Assembly: GCA_049421205.1 (NCBI GenBank)
Contig: JBMSMQ010000004.1
Location: forward strand, 1-60,100
Direction: 5' to 3'
Length of the DNA: 60,100 nt
DNA from: JAFMIT01 sp049421205
Lineage (GTDB): Bacteria > Actinomycetota > Actinomycetes > S36-B12 > UBA5976
This document shows positions 7,620 to 16,553 of this stretch, in pieces (positions within the stretch are counted from its first letter, which is position 1; the number at the start of each line of letters is the position of its first letter). A program made the position numbers and the translations under genes. The notes below the pieces were generated by a model. That model did no database searches, had not been told where the DNA came from, and saw only the letters and a program-made list of their open reading frames with translations.

Positions 7620-8479
7620 CTTCCAATCGGATGCCAAACCGTCTTCGTTTCAGTCCAATAGGTCAATCTGTAAGAATTATGCGGTAGTTGAAAATCTGAA
7701 TTTTTGGATGTAAGGACTCGCTTCACATTCATGCTAGATGCTTGGGCGTAGGTTGTGGCAAGGTCTGGTTCAAGTACTCCAGTGAGGTCAAGACCATCAA
7801 CATCTAGATGTTCAGATATCCAAGTTCCAATTTCGCGATAGTCACCTGTCAGAATATTGAGTACTCCCGCCGGCACATCACTCGTGGCAGCAATTTCTGC
7901 AAACGTTATTGCAGATACTGGATTCTTGTATGGTGCAATTACCACACAGGTATTACCTGTTGCGAGTGCAGGTGCAACTTGAGAAATTAATGCGAGAGTG
8001 CTGTTTTCAGGGTGTACTACAACCCCAATCACACCAGTCGGTTCAACGACACTAAAGTTAAAGTAAGGCGCGGCAACTTGATTATGTCCACCGAAAACGC
8101 TTGAAACCTTATCTGTCCACCCCGCAAACCAAACAAGCCGATCAATTGCGAGATTGATGGTGCTTTTTGCAACTGAGGGTGTGAGCCCTTCTACAACAAT
8201 CAGTTCATCTTCTAATTGATGTCGCCTTGTTTCACAGAGCTCTGCCAGTCGATACAGAATTTGCCCTCGATTGTAGGCAGTGAGATTTTGCCACGCAGTC
8301 TGTGCATCGCGTGCTGCCTTTACTGCATCGCGTAAGTCTTTTCGAGACGCAAGCGCTGCATTGGCATAGAAATCGTTGTTTGCATCAAGAGTTTCGTAGC
8401 TTCGTCCACTTTCGCTTCGAACAAAAGCGCCGTTGATGTAGAGCTTAAGTGTTTTCTTGACGTCAAGTCGCTCGTTCAT
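7616..8479 (-). CDS. Catalytically incomplete aldehyde dehydrogenase-like protein (ALDH16 C-terminal half)
   Basis: The 287-residue product covers the NAD-binding half of an aldehyde dehydrogenase: GVIGVVVHPENSTLALI corresponds to the usual GVVGQIIPWNFP, and ATGNTCVVIAPYKNP to the cofactor-binding Lys region. It stops before the catalytic domain, and the usual FTGST segment reads LTGVLEPDL. So there is no catalytic Cys or Glu. The reading frame is intact, it overlaps the full ALDH gene by four bases (ATGA), and the summed length of 767 residues is that of ALDH16, in which a full ALDH domain is fused to a degenerate one. It is best seen as a partner subunit, not a broken gene. Confidence 0.75.
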   Translation of the reverse strand: MNERLDVKKTLKLYINGAFVRSESGRSYETLDANNDFYANAALASRKDLRDAVKAARDAQTAWQNLTAYNRGQILYRLAELCETRRHQLEDELIVVEGLTPSVAKSTINLAIDRLVWFAGWTDKVSSVFGGHNQVAAPYFNFSVVEPTGVIGVVVHPENSTLALISQVAPALATGNTCVVIAPYKNPVSAITFAEIAATSDVPAGVLNILTGDYREIGTWISEHLDVDGLDLTGVLEPDLATTYAQASSMNVKRVLTSKNSDFQLPHNSYRLTYWTETKTVWHPIGS

Positions 8480-9918
8480 GATGTGACCTCCTTGAGGTAA
8501 GCCCCGAGTCCAATCCGGCCACCCTCACGTCCAAAGCCAGATTCTCGATAACCACCGAATGGGCTTGCAGGATCGAATTTATTGAAGGTGTTCGCCCACA
8601 CGACTCCTGCTTTGAGATGGCTCGCCATATAGTGAATCTTTGAGGCTTTCTCAGTCCAAACTCCAGCAGATAGGCCATACTGTGTGTTATTTGCTTTCTC
8701 CACCGCTTCTAGTGGTGTGCGGAAAGTTTGGATCGCAAGCACTGGACCGAAAATTTCCTCTCGAACGATGCGATGGGCATCTGTGACATTGGTGAAGTAT
8801 GTAGGGGCAAACCAATATCCTTCTTTTGGTAACTCAGTGTCGCAACTCCAGATTTCTGAACCTTCTGAGACTCCTGATTTCACCAGTTCCTGAATACGTG
8901 ACAACTGTGCTTTTGAGTTGATTGCTCCAACATCTGTGTTTTTGTCTAAAGGATTTCCGATCCTCAGTGTTGACATCCGTTGCTGAAGACGAGTCAAGAC
9001 CTCAGGCAATATGGATTCCTGAACTAACAAGCGAGATCCAGCACAACATACGTGACCTTGATTGAAATAAATCCCATTGATAATTCCTTCAATTGCTTCT
9101 TCAATAGCAGCATCTTCAAAAATGATATTTGCACCTTTGCCGCCAAGTTCTAATGTAAGTCGTTTCGAACTCCCAGCGATTGTTTTCATGATGTTCTTAC
9201 CAACATTAGTTGAACCAGTAAAAGCAATTTTTGCGATGTCTGGATGTTCAACGAGTGCTGCGCCCGTACTGCCAGCACCAGTCACGATATTGACCACACC
9301 AGGAGGTAAACCAGCTTGATTTAGTACTTCTGCAAACAAGAGTGCAGTCAGTGGAGTGGTTTCAGCAGGTTTCAGCACAACAGTATTACCACATGCAAGT
9401 GCTGGAGCAATTTTCCAAGCGAGCATCATCATTGGAAAGTTCCAAGGAATTATTTGACCCACAACACCAAGAGGCTGGGGATTGCTACCAAATCCTGCAT
9501 AATTCAACTTGTCCGCCCAACCCGCGTGATAGAAAAAGTGGGCGACACTGACAGGGATATCAAAGTCCCGAGTTTCTCGAATGGGTTTACCGTTATCAAG
9601 TGTTTCCAAGACAGCAAATTCACGGGCACGTTCTTGCAAAATTCGTGCAATTCTAAATATGTATTTTGCTCGCTCACTTCCAGGCAAGGTAGACCATGTG
9701 CCAAAGGCACGCTTCGCTGCTTGAACTGCAAAATCCACATCTAGTTGGTTGGCCTCGGCAATTTGTGCAAGCGGTTGTTCATTTGCAGGATTAATGGTTT
9801 CGAAATAGTTCTTGGAGTTAGGTTCGATAAATTCACCATCAATATAGAGCCCATAGCTCTTTTCAATTGAGACAATGCTTGATGATTCTAAAGCCTCGGC
9901 GTAATCGTGTCGTTCCAT
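8476..9918 (-). CDS. Aldehyde dehydrogenase, catalytic partner of the ALDH16-like pair
   Basis: A full-length 480-residue NAD(P)-dependent aldehyde dehydrogenase. Cofactor binding is shown by GVVGQIIPWNFPMMM and GNTVVLKPAE, the general base is Glu257 in LELGGKG, and the nucleophile is Cys291 in NQGHVCCAGSR. It lies between deoC and the degenerate ALDH gene in one operon, nine bases after deoC. DeoC releases acetaldehyde, so oxidation of acetaldehyde to acetate is an attractive job, but the substrate cannot be read from sequence. Confidence 0.9.
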   Translation of the reverse strand: MERHDYAEALESSSIVSIEKSYGLYIDGEFIEPNSKNYFETINPANEQPLAQIAEANQLDVDFAVQAAKRAFGTWSTLPGSERAKYIFRIARILQERAREFAVLETLDNGKPIRETRDFDIPVSVAHFFYHAGWADKLNYAGFGSNPQPLGVVGQIIPWNFPMMMLAWKIAPALACGNTVVLKPAETTPLTALLFAEVLNQAGLPPGVVNIVTGAGSTGAALVEHPDIAKIAFTGSTNVGKNIMKTIAGSSKRLTLELGGKGANIIFEDAAIEEAIEGIINGIYFNQGHVCCAGSRLLVQESILPEVLTRLQQRMSTLRIGNPLDKNTDVGAINSKAQLSRIQELVKSGVSEGSEIWSCDTELPKEGYWFAPTYFTNVTDAHRIVREEIFGPVLAIQTFRTPLEAVEKANNTQYGLSAGVWTEKASKIHYMASHLKAGVVWANTFNKFDPASPFGGYRESGFGREGGRIGLGAYLKEVTS

Positions 9919-9926
9919 ATCAGTCC

Positions 9927-10871
9927 TTAGTCAATTGTGACATATCGAGAAGATGAATAATTTCCATGAATCAGTTTGTGGCGCTGCATCAGCAAGTCAT
10001 TGAGTAAAGTGGAAGCACCAATCCTGAATCGATCAGGATCCAACCAAGATGTGCCGAGTGTTTCATTCACCAGAACGAGAAGTTTCAGCGCATCTTTTGA
10101 GGTTCGAATTCCGCCTGCTGGTTTCATTCCAATTACTTTACCTGTGAAGCGATGCCAGTCGCGAACGGCATAGAGCATTTCCAATACCACCGGAAGTGTG
10201 GCTGCAGGATTTACTTTGCCCGTGGAGGTCTTGATGAAGTCTGCGCCCGCCAACATCGCAATCCAACTTGCACGCTTGATGTTGTCATAGGTTTGAAGTT
10301 CACCTGTTTCGAGAATTACTTTCAGGTGTGCCTTCCCACATGCTGCTTTAATTGCGATTATCTCCTCAAATACTTCGTAATAACGACCCGACAGAAATGC
10401 CCCACGATCGATGACCATATCTATTTCATCTGCACCACTCTCAACTGCAAGAGCAGTGTCGGCAAGTTTGATTGCGAGTGACGAACGTCCACTTGGAAAT
10501 GCGGTAGCAACCGATGCCACATAGACAGGTGTTTTCTTGAGATACGTTTTTGCTTGAGTTACCAGATCAGGATAAACACAGACTGCAGCCACACTTGGAA
10601 CCAAAGTGTCCAAGGGATCAGGGTGCTGTGCTTTTGCACAGAGTGTATGTATCTTTTCTGGGGTATCCATTCCTTCTAGTGTTGTGAGGTCAATCATCTT
10701 GATAGCAAGTTCAATAAATTCCCTTTTTGAGGTAGTTTTTATTGAGCGAGTAGAGAGGGTGGCAGCCCGATTCTCAAGGCCCACCTTGTCTACTCCAGGC
10801 AGAGATTTCAGAAAGCCACGCAGTTCTGAATCATTCCGCGTTACTTCAGCTACATCAAATCCTGTAATCAC
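9927..10871 (-). CDS. deoC: Deoxyribose-phosphate aldolase
   Basis: DeoC splits 2-deoxyribose 5-phosphate into glyceraldehyde 3-phosphate and acetaldehyde. The 314-residue product has the class I aldolase core: EIDMVIDRGAFLSG, LKVILETGEL, and the Schiff-base Lys in FIKTSTGK, then GMKPAGGIRT. It has an N-terminal extension of about 60 residues compared with the E. coli enzyme, as in other actinobacterial forms. The GTG start lies six bases after TAAAGT, so the transcript is probably leaderless. It heads the operon deoC-ALDH-ALDH-like; PNP and a phosphohexomutase that can supply its substrate are encoded close by. Confidence 0.93.
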   Translation of the reverse strand: MITGFDVAEVTRNDSELRGFLKSLPGVDKVGLENRAATLSTRSIKTTSKREFIELAIKMIDLTTLEGMDTPEKIHTLCAKAQHPDPLDTLVPSVAAVCVYPDLVTQAKTYLKKTPVYVASVATAFPSGRSSLAIKLADTALAVESGADEIDMVIDRGAFLSGRYYEVFEEIIAIKAACGKAHLKVILETGELQTYDNIKRASWIAMLAGADFIKTSTGKVNPAATLPVVLEMLYAVRDWHRFTGKVIGMKPAGGIRTSKDALKLLVLVNETLGTSWLDPDRFRIGASTLLNDLLMQRHKLIHGNYSSSRYVTID

Positions 10872-10907
10872 CTGCCCACTTTAGGCTGTCGGCTAGAGTA
10901 GAGGTCT
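10872..10907. promoter_or_regulatory. Divergent promoters of deoC and the PLP decarboxylase
   Basis: The 36-base gap holds TAAAGT on the minus strand (10883-10878), six bases before the deoC GTG. On the plus strand TAGAGT (10894-10899) lies eight bases before the ATG at 10908. There is no room for long leaders, so both transcripts should be leaderless or nearly so. Confidence 0.55.
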
Positions 10908-12272
10908 ATGGATGCCACGAGACGCGATATGCACGCCTTTGATGAAGCTGAGGCGGGCATTGTCCTTGACTACCTCAGGGAACGTCTCGAATTGGCAGAG
11001 GCACCGTTGGACTTTCCAGGTAATCGAAAAGAATTAGAACACCTCATCTCTGGACTCATCACAGAAGAGGGTCAAGACCCTCAAGAGATTTTGAATCTCT
11101 ACAGTGAAACACTTGCGACAACTGTACTAAGTACAGATAGTCCACGATTTCTTTCATTCATTCCAGCGGCTCCAACAAAATCATCATTACTTTTCGATTC
11201 AATCGTTTCTGCTGCCTCACTCCAAGGCATGTCGTGGTTGGAAGCAGCAGGTGCATTAGTCTGTGAAAATCAAGCACTTCGATTTATTGCTGACGTTGCT
11301 GGAATGCCGGCAAGTGCTGGCGGCACGTTTGTCAGTGGAGGATCTGCGGCTAACCTCAGTGCGCTTGCTGCTGCAAGAGATGTCGGAAAACGTAAAAACA
11401 AAACTGAACGAGTGCGAATTGCACTGAGCGAGCAAGCGCACTCCTCGATTGGTAATTCACTTCGCCTACTCGATGTCGAGCCCCTGATACTTGAAACTGA
11501 TGATGAACGACTTACAGCAAAGAGCATAGAAAGAACCCTTGCTCGCGACACGAATCCAATTCCAGTTGTTGCAATCGCTGCGACTGCTGGTACGACAAAC
11601 GCCGGAATTGTCGATGATCTTCAAGGAGTGAGTGAGGTTTGCAGAGAGCGTAATCTTTGGATGCATGTTGACGGTGCCTATGGACTTGCTGCCATGCTCT
11701 CACCATTGACCAAAGCTCAATTCAAAGGTGTCGAAAATGCTGACTCTCTCATTACAGATCCCCACAAATGGTGGTTTGCGCCTTTTGATTGTGCGGCTCT
11801 CTTGTATCGCGAACCTCGTCTTGCGGTCGATGTTCATACCCAGAACGCTTCATATCTTGATGTCTTGCATGATGACCTGCCAGATAATGAATTCAACCCT
11901 ACTGATGTTGCGTATCACCTGACACGTCGGGCCAGAGGTCTCGCTTTTTGGTATTCACTCGTAGTCAACGGCACAAAAGCGTATGAGGATGCTGTCACTA
12001 CAAGTATTGAACTTGCACAAACAACAGGCAAGTACATTAAAACGTTGCCACATCTTGAACTCATTCGTGAACCGGGGCTCTCGATTGTTCTGTGGCGACG
12101 AACTGGTTGGGGATTAAAAGAGTATCAGGATTTCCAAGAGAGGCTATTGGAAAAACAGATTGGTTTTGTGACACCAAGCAAATGGAAAGGTGAAGTAGTT
12201 GGTAGATTTGCATTTCTTCATCCACACACAACATTTGATATGGTGAAAGAAATCCTAGATTTTACGAACTAA
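10908..12272 (+). CDS. PLP-dependent group II amino acid decarboxylase-like enzyme
   Basis: This 454-residue protein belongs to the group II decarboxylases (aromatic amino acid, glutamate and related decarboxylases). It has FVSGGSAANLSAL for phosphate binding, HVDGAYGLAA with the cofactor-contacting Asp, and the PLP Lys in TDPHKWWFAPFDC. The substrate is not clear; aromatic amino acids or tyrosine are common for such actinobacterial proteins. It is transcribed away from deoC and converges with the phosphohexomutase gene, overlapping by 11 bases. Confidence 0.85.
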   Translation: MDATRRDMHAFDEAEAGIVLDYLRERLELAEAPLDFPGNRKELEHLISGLITEEGQDPQEILNLYSETLATTVLSTDSPRFLSFIPAAPTKSSLLFDSIVSAASLQGMSWLEAAGALVCENQALRFIADVAGMPASAGGTFVSGGSAANLSALAAARDVGKRKNKTERVRIALSEQAHSSIGNSLRLLDVEPLILETDDERLTAKSIERTLARDTNPIPVVAIAATAGTTNAGIVDDLQGVSEVCRERNLWMHVDGAYGLAAMLSPLTKAQFKGVENADSLITDPHKWWFAPFDCAALLYREPRLAVDVHTQNASYLDVLHDDLPDNEFNPTDVAYHLTRRARGLAFWYSLVVNGTKAYEDAVTTSIELAQTTGKYIKTLPHLELIREPGLSIVLWRRTGWGLKEYQDFQERLLEKQIGFVTPSKWKGEVVGRFAFLHPHTTFDMVKEILDFTN

Positions 12273-13926
12273 CACCTAAAGCGATTGCCATATCAGACTT
12301 CATATCTTTCAATAACTGGCTGGCTTTATTTTGGGCTTTCTCAATGTCTGAAGATTTGATTGTAACTTCGAGATAGCACTTGAGTTTTGGTTCCGTTCCA
12401 CTTGGTCTCGCAATAACTCGACCGCCATCAAGCAAAAGCATCATCCCATTTGTTGGGGGAAGATGTTTCCAGCCATTTTGAAGATCAACTATCTCTTGGA
12501 CATCAAGCCCTGCCACCTTTGTAGGGGGATTTTCTCGAAGTCGCTTTATCGCCTCTGGAATAAGTGCAAGATTTGCAAAACGAACTGAGAGTTGATCGGT
12601 GATATACACCCCGTACTCGTCGGCAATTTGCTGGAGAACATCACTAATGCTCAAATCTTTGGACTTGAGATACGCTGCAAGCTCTACCACAACAATCGCA
12701 GCACTGATGCCGTCCTTGTCTCTGACCACTTTTGGATCAACACAATAACCAAGAGCTTCCTCATATCCAAATGCTAAATCAGGAATTTTTGAAATCCATT
12801 TGAATCCGGTGAGCGTGGATTGGTAGTTCAAGTTATGTTTATGTGCGATTGCTTCAAGTAAAGTGGATGAAACGATACTGGAGGCAAATGTTCCTCGCGG
12901 GGCGTCAAGATTGAGAACTTGGGCCCGTTCAATAAGCCACCAGGCAAGAAGTGAACCAAGCTCATCACCTCGTAATAGTCGCCAAATTCCATTGTCTTTA
13001 ATCGCACAAGCACAGCGATCTGCATCAGGATCATGAGCAATAGCAACGTCGGCGTCTTGCTGACGAGCAAGTTCAATCAGTAAGTCCGTTGCACCTTGCT
13101 CCTCTGGATTAGGGAATCGAACGGTTGGAAAATCAGGGTCGGGAGATTGTTGGCTTTCAACAACATGAAGTGATGTAAATCCTGCTTTATAAAATACTTT
13201 TTGCCACACTTCATCACCAACGCCATGAAGTGATGTTGATGCAACTCTTATTGTTCTTGATATCTGAGGGTGCACTAACGAAGAGGTTCGTTCAATGTAG
13301 GCCTCAACTGCTGTTTCATCAAGAACTTGATAGGTGTCACCTCGTTTCAGTGCAGCAACAGATGTAACCGCATCGATTTGTGCTGCAATCTCACTATCGA
13401 CAGGTGAAATAATCTGTGACCCATCTCCGAGATACACCTTGTACCCATTATCCGCCGCCGGATTATGCGATGCGGTTACCATCACACCTGCATCTGCGCT
13501 GTAGTACCGAATGGCAAACGACAAGACAGGTGTAGGTAGTGCATTTGGTAACAGAAGAGATTCAATCCCAAGTCCAGCCGCGATTTCGACAGTATCGAGA
13601 GCAAAACGATACGAGTTATGTCGAGCGTCATAACCGACGATAAGTTTTCGTAGATTCTTTGCTTTTAAATAGTTGCAAAGTCCAGCAGCAGCGCGCCCAA
13701 CAACTGCTCGATTCATACAGGATGGTCCTGGCCCCAATGGTCCACGCAAACCAGCGGTGCCAAATTGCAGAATGGGTCCAAAGCAAATCTGAAGTGTGTC
13801 AATTGCCTGCTGATCACCGCCAGAAGCAGATGCGAGAAGCTCTTTAGTTTGACTTTGAGTGATTGGATCTGGGTCGTCTTGGATCCACTCTTCGATACGT
13901 TTAATGGTTTCTTGATTAAGGCTCAT
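12262..13926 (-). CDS. pmmB: Phosphohexomutase (phosphoglucomutase/phosphomannomutase family, possible phosphopentomutase)
   Basis: A 554-residue alpha-D-phosphohexomutase. The phosphoserine loop is TASHNPAADNGYK, the metal loop DPDADRCA, the sugar-binding loop includes GFKWISK and GYEEALGY, and the phosphate loop is RPSGTEPKLK. The length and the large N-terminal part match the PGM2/PmmB type. Some PGM2-type enzymes convert ribose and deoxyribose 1-phosphate to 5-phosphate. Because it overlaps the purine nucleoside phosphorylase gene by 11 bases and deoC is next door, a phosphopentomutase role is a good guess. A second mutase (ManB) is encoded at 36.3 kb. Confidence 0.88.
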   Translation of the reverse strand: MSLNQETIKRIEEWIQDDPDPITQSQTKELLASASGGDQQAIDTLQICFGPILQFGTAGLRGPLGPGPSCMNRAVVGRAAAGLCNYLKAKNLRKLIVGYDARHNSYRFALDTVEIAAGLGIESLLLPNALPTPVLSFAIRYYSADAGVMVTASHNPAADNGYKVYLGDGSQIISPVDSEIAAQIDAVTSVAALKRGDTYQVLDETAVEAYIERTSSLVHPQISRTIRVASTSLHGVGDEVWQKVFYKAGFTSLHVVESQQSPDPDFPTVRFPNPEEQGATDLLIELARQQDADVAIAHDPDADRCACAIKDNGIWRLLRGDELGSLLAWWLIERAQVLNLDAPRGTFASSIVSSTLLEAIAHKHNLNYQSTLTGFKWISKIPDLAFGYEEALGYCVDPKVVRDKDGISAAIVVVELAAYLKSKDLSISDVLQQIADEYGVYITDQLSVRFANLALIPEAIKRLRENPPTKVAGLDVQEIVDLQNGWKHLPPTNGMMLLLDGGRVIARPSGTEPKLKCYLEVTIKSSDIEKAQNKASQLLKDMKSDMAIALGVSS

Positions 13927-14716
13927 CAGTAATCTCTTTCATCACATCTGCCAAGAGTGTACCCATCATCAAGGTTGCATTCTTCCCCGCTTCGATAACC
14001 TCAGCATGGCTAAGTGGTGCTCCACTCATACCAGCAGCAAGGTTCGTGACAAGTGAGACTCCGAGGACTTCCATATCTGCTTCGCGTGCTGCCATCGCCT
14101 CAAGCACCGTTGACATTCCAACCAAGGATCCGCCCCAGTGACGAACCATTTCTATTTCAGCCGGCGTCTCATAAGCAGGTCCCATGAATCCTACGTATAC
14201 ACCTTCATCAAGATCAGGTTTAATGTTTTTACAAATATTTCGTAATCTCTTCGAATACACCTCGGTCACATCAAGGAAATGCGCACCACGAAGTGGTGTA
14301 GTTCCAGTGAAATTAATATGGTCTGAAATCAATACTGGTGTGCCAGGTTTCCAATTTGGATTTAATCCTCCACAGGCATTTGTCAAAATCAATGTTTTCA
14401 CACCAAGTTTGGCAAGTACTTTCACTCCAAAAACAACAGCATCTACACCAAAGCCTTCATAAAGGTGGGTTCTACCAATGAAAGCAATTAGATGGTGCCC
14501 ATTTGCTAATTCAACGAGTCGTGCTTTATGAGCATGACCTTGAATGTTTGACGTATTAAACCCTGGGATATTTGCATAGGAAACTTCATCGAGTGTTTTC
14601 CCAAAAAGTTCTACTGCATCGGACCAACCACTACCAAGAACGATTGCTAGACGGGCCTTGTCACCAAATCGTTCTTGCAAGAAGGTAGAAGCATATTCAA
14701 TATCACTCATCTGCAT
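13916..14716 (-). CDS. deoD: Purine nucleoside phosphorylase (trimeric type)
   Basis: The 266-residue enzyme cleaves (deoxy)guanosine and inosine with phosphate to base and (deoxy)ribose 1-phosphate. Seen motifs are VLGSGWSDAV (phosphate site), IGRTHLYEG (phosphate and sugar contacts), LTNACGGLNPNW, and GPAYETPAEIEM with the base-binding Glu. Its 3' end overlaps the phosphohexomutase gene by 11 bases and its 5' end overlaps the gamma-glutamylcyclotransferase gene by 14 bases, so three genes form one tight operon. Confidence 0.92.
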   Translation of the reverse strand: MQMSDIEYASTFLQERFGDKARLAIVLGSGWSDAVELFGKTLDEVSYANIPGFNTSNIQGHAHKARLVELANGHHLIAFIGRTHLYEGFGVDAVVFGVKVLAKLGVKTLILTNACGGLNPNWKPGTPVLISDHINFTGTTPLRGAHFLDVTEVYSKRLRNICKNIKPDLDEGVYVGFMGPAYETPAEIEMVRHWGGSLVGMSTVLEAMAAREADMEVLGVSLVTNLAAGMSGAPLSHAEVIEAGKNATLMMGTLLADVMKEITDEP

Positions 14717-15161
14717 CCTCCTCGTGGGTGATGAAATTTGAAATCATCGCAACATAGTCATCGGGCGCACCAGAAACTATGGCAGATTCAATCATTACAT
14801 CAATCACAGACTGACGTGGAAGCCCCGACTCGTAACCGTTGACTACATAGAGCCATGCTGTAAGTGCGCCATTCAGAGTATTGACTCTCACGTGGACTTT
14901 TCGATAAAAATCGAGATCAAATCCCTCTGCAGAATTTAAGGTTTTCTCATCGTTCTCTGTTAGTTCATACAACATTACGAATACTTGGGAGGACTCATCT
15001 TCTACCAAAGTCGGAAGACTTTCATCGAAACCGTGTTCGACGCGCCCGAACGTTAAGCGCCACCCAGTCAGCCATCCGGGACCCACCACAGGTGAATGTG
15101 GTGCAAGTTTTGCCATCCGCACAGGGTCCAGATTTGATCCATATGCTGCATAGATTGCCAT
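14703..15161 (-). CDS. Gamma-glutamylcyclotransferase-like protein
   Basis: A 152-residue protein with the GGCT-fold start MAIYAAYGSNLDPVRM (the YGSNL loop binds the gamma-glutamyl group) and the conserved acidic residue in LNSAEGFDLDFYR. The family turns gamma-glutamyl amines into 5-oxoproline, but many bacterial members have no tested substrate. I take the ATG at 15161, because TACCCT (15173-15168) lies exactly six bases before it, the leaderless pattern seen at other genes here; a TTG two codons upstream is also in frame. It is the first gene of the PNP-mutase operon. Confidence 0.78.
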   Translation of the reverse strand: MAIYAAYGSNLDPVRMAKLAPHSPVVGPGWLTGWRLTFGRVEHGFDESLPTLVEDESSQVFVMLYELTENDEKTLNSAEGFDLDFYRKVHVRVNTLNGALTAWLYVVNGYESGLPRQSVIDVMIESAIVSGAPDDYVAMISNFITHEEDADE

Positions 15162-15198
15162 TGGCAAAGGGTAACCAAGCAGTGTGGAGAATTAGCCT
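15162..15198. promoter_or_regulatory. Divergent leaderless promoters (GGCT operon / LpdA-like gene)
   Basis: On the minus strand TACCCT (15173-15168) precedes the ATG at 15161 by six bases. On the plus strand GAGAAT (15187-15192) precedes the GTG at 15199 by six bases. No ribosome site is present on either side. Confidence 0.5.
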
Positions 15199-16551
15199 GT
15201 GGCGAAAACAATCATTATCGGTGGTGGGCCTGGAGGCTACGAAGCGGCATTAGTCGCACGCCAACTTGGTGTTGAAGTGACTCTCGTTGAAAACCAAGGA
15301 ATTGGTGGTTCTGCAGTATTAAGTGATGTTGTCCCGTCAAAAGGATTAGTGAGCGTTGCTACAAACCGTGTGAATTATCTTGAGACTCCAGATTTCATTA
15401 ATAACAATGCAACTTTTGATTTGAGTAAAACAAATGAAAGGTTACTCAACCTCGCAACCACACAAAGTTCTGATATTCACGCGCGCTTGCAATCCGCTGG
15501 CGTGAACATCGTCATTGGTAAAGGGAAAATTCTCGGCGCACATGAAGTTCAGATTGAGACCGAAAATCAAATCATTCAAGAAAGTGCAGACGCGCTACTC
15601 ATTGCGACAGGCGCTCATCCTCGAGAACTTCCAGCAACAACGACAGATGGTGTTCGAATTTTGAATTGGAAGCAGTTGTATTCACTCAAAGACCTTCCAG
15701 GACATCTCATTGTCGTAGGATCCGGAGTAACTGGAGCGGAGTTTGCATCAGCCTACGCGGCATTAGGTTCGAAAGTAACGCTTGTATCGAGTCGAAAATT
15801 AGTGCTTCCGAATGAAGATGAAGATGCAGCTCGAGTTATTGAAAGTGTGTTTCAAAAACGAGGAATCCAAGTGTTCAATGAAGTTCGAGCAGCGAGCGTT
15901 ACGAATAGAGGAACTGAAGTCATAGTTGAACTTTCTAATGGTGAACAAATCACGGGAACTCATTGCTTACTCGCCGTTGGATCGATTGCAAACACATCAG
16001 ACCTTGGTCTTGAAAACGTGGGTGTCAAAATCTCTGACCATTCGTTTGTTGAAGTTGATGCCGTTTCGCGAACATCTGTCCGTGGCATCTACGCTGCTGG
16101 GGATTGCACTGGCACATTGATGTTAGCCTCCGTTGCAGCAATGCAAGGAAGAATTGCTATGCGGCATGCTTTTGGGCAAAGTGTGCAGCCATTAGAACTT
16201 TCGACAGTAGCCGCAACTGTTTTTACAACTCCTGAAATTGCCTCGGTTGGAGTGAGCGCACGCGAGGCAGAATCTCATAATTGCATACAACTCAACTTAC
16301 CTTTAAAAACCAATGCACGTGCAAAAATGCAAAATTTCGAAGATGGGTTTGTGAAATTAATGTGTCACAATGAATCAAGAATTTTGATGGGAGCAGTTGT
16401 TGTTGCGCCAGCGGCCAGTGAACTCATATTCGCACTGTCACTCGCCATAAAGATGAGATTACGAGTGGAAGATATTGCTGAAACTTTGACTGTCTATCCG
16501 TCACTAAGTGGCTCAATTGCTGAAGCCGCTCGTCAATTACGCGTTGACTAG
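15199..16551 (+). CDS. lpdA: LpdA-type NAD(P)H:quinone reductase-like flavoprotein
   Basis: This 450-residue FAD protein has the pyridine nucleotide-disulfide reductase layout: FAD-binding GGGPGGYEAA, NAD(P)-binding VVGSGVTGAEFASAYAALG, the second FAD motif GIYAAGDCTG, and a C-terminal dimerisation domain. The usual redox disulfide CxxxxC is absent: the segment reads GGSAVLSDVVPSKGL. This is the mark of the mycobacterial LpdA (Rv3303c) group, which reduces quinones rather than dihydrolipoamide. The GTG start is probably leaderless. Confidence 0.85.
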   Translation: MAKTIIIGGGPGGYEAALVARQLGVEVTLVENQGIGGSAVLSDVVPSKGLVSVATNRVNYLETPDFINNNATFDLSKTNERLLNLATTQSSDIHARLQSAGVNIVIGKGKILGAHEVQIETENQIIQESADALLIATGAHPRELPATTTDGVRILNWKQLYSLKDLPGHLIVVGSGVTGAEFASAYAALGSKVTLVSSRKLVLPNEDEDAARVIESVFQKRGIQVFNEVRAASVTNRGTEVIVELSNGEQITGTHCLLAVGSIANTSDLGLENVGVKISDHSFVEVDAVSRTSVRGIYAAGDCTGTLMLASVAAMQGRIAMRHAFGQSVQPLELSTVAATVFTTPEIASVGVSAREAESHNCIQLNLPLKTNARAKMQNFEDGFVKLMCHNESRILMGAVVVAPAASELIFALSLAIKMRLRVEDIAETLTVYPSLSGSIAEAARQLRVD

Positions 16552-16553
16552 TG

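Noticed and set aside
7616..8479. The short ALDH-like gene as a truncated pseudogene
   Set aside because: The frame is intact, it is coupled by ATGA to a full ALDH gene, and its extent equals the second domain of ALDH16.
15199..16551. Dihydrolipoamide dehydrogenase or glutathione reductase
   Set aside because: The redox disulfide CxxxxC is replaced by a segment without Cys, which fits the LpdA quinone reductase group.
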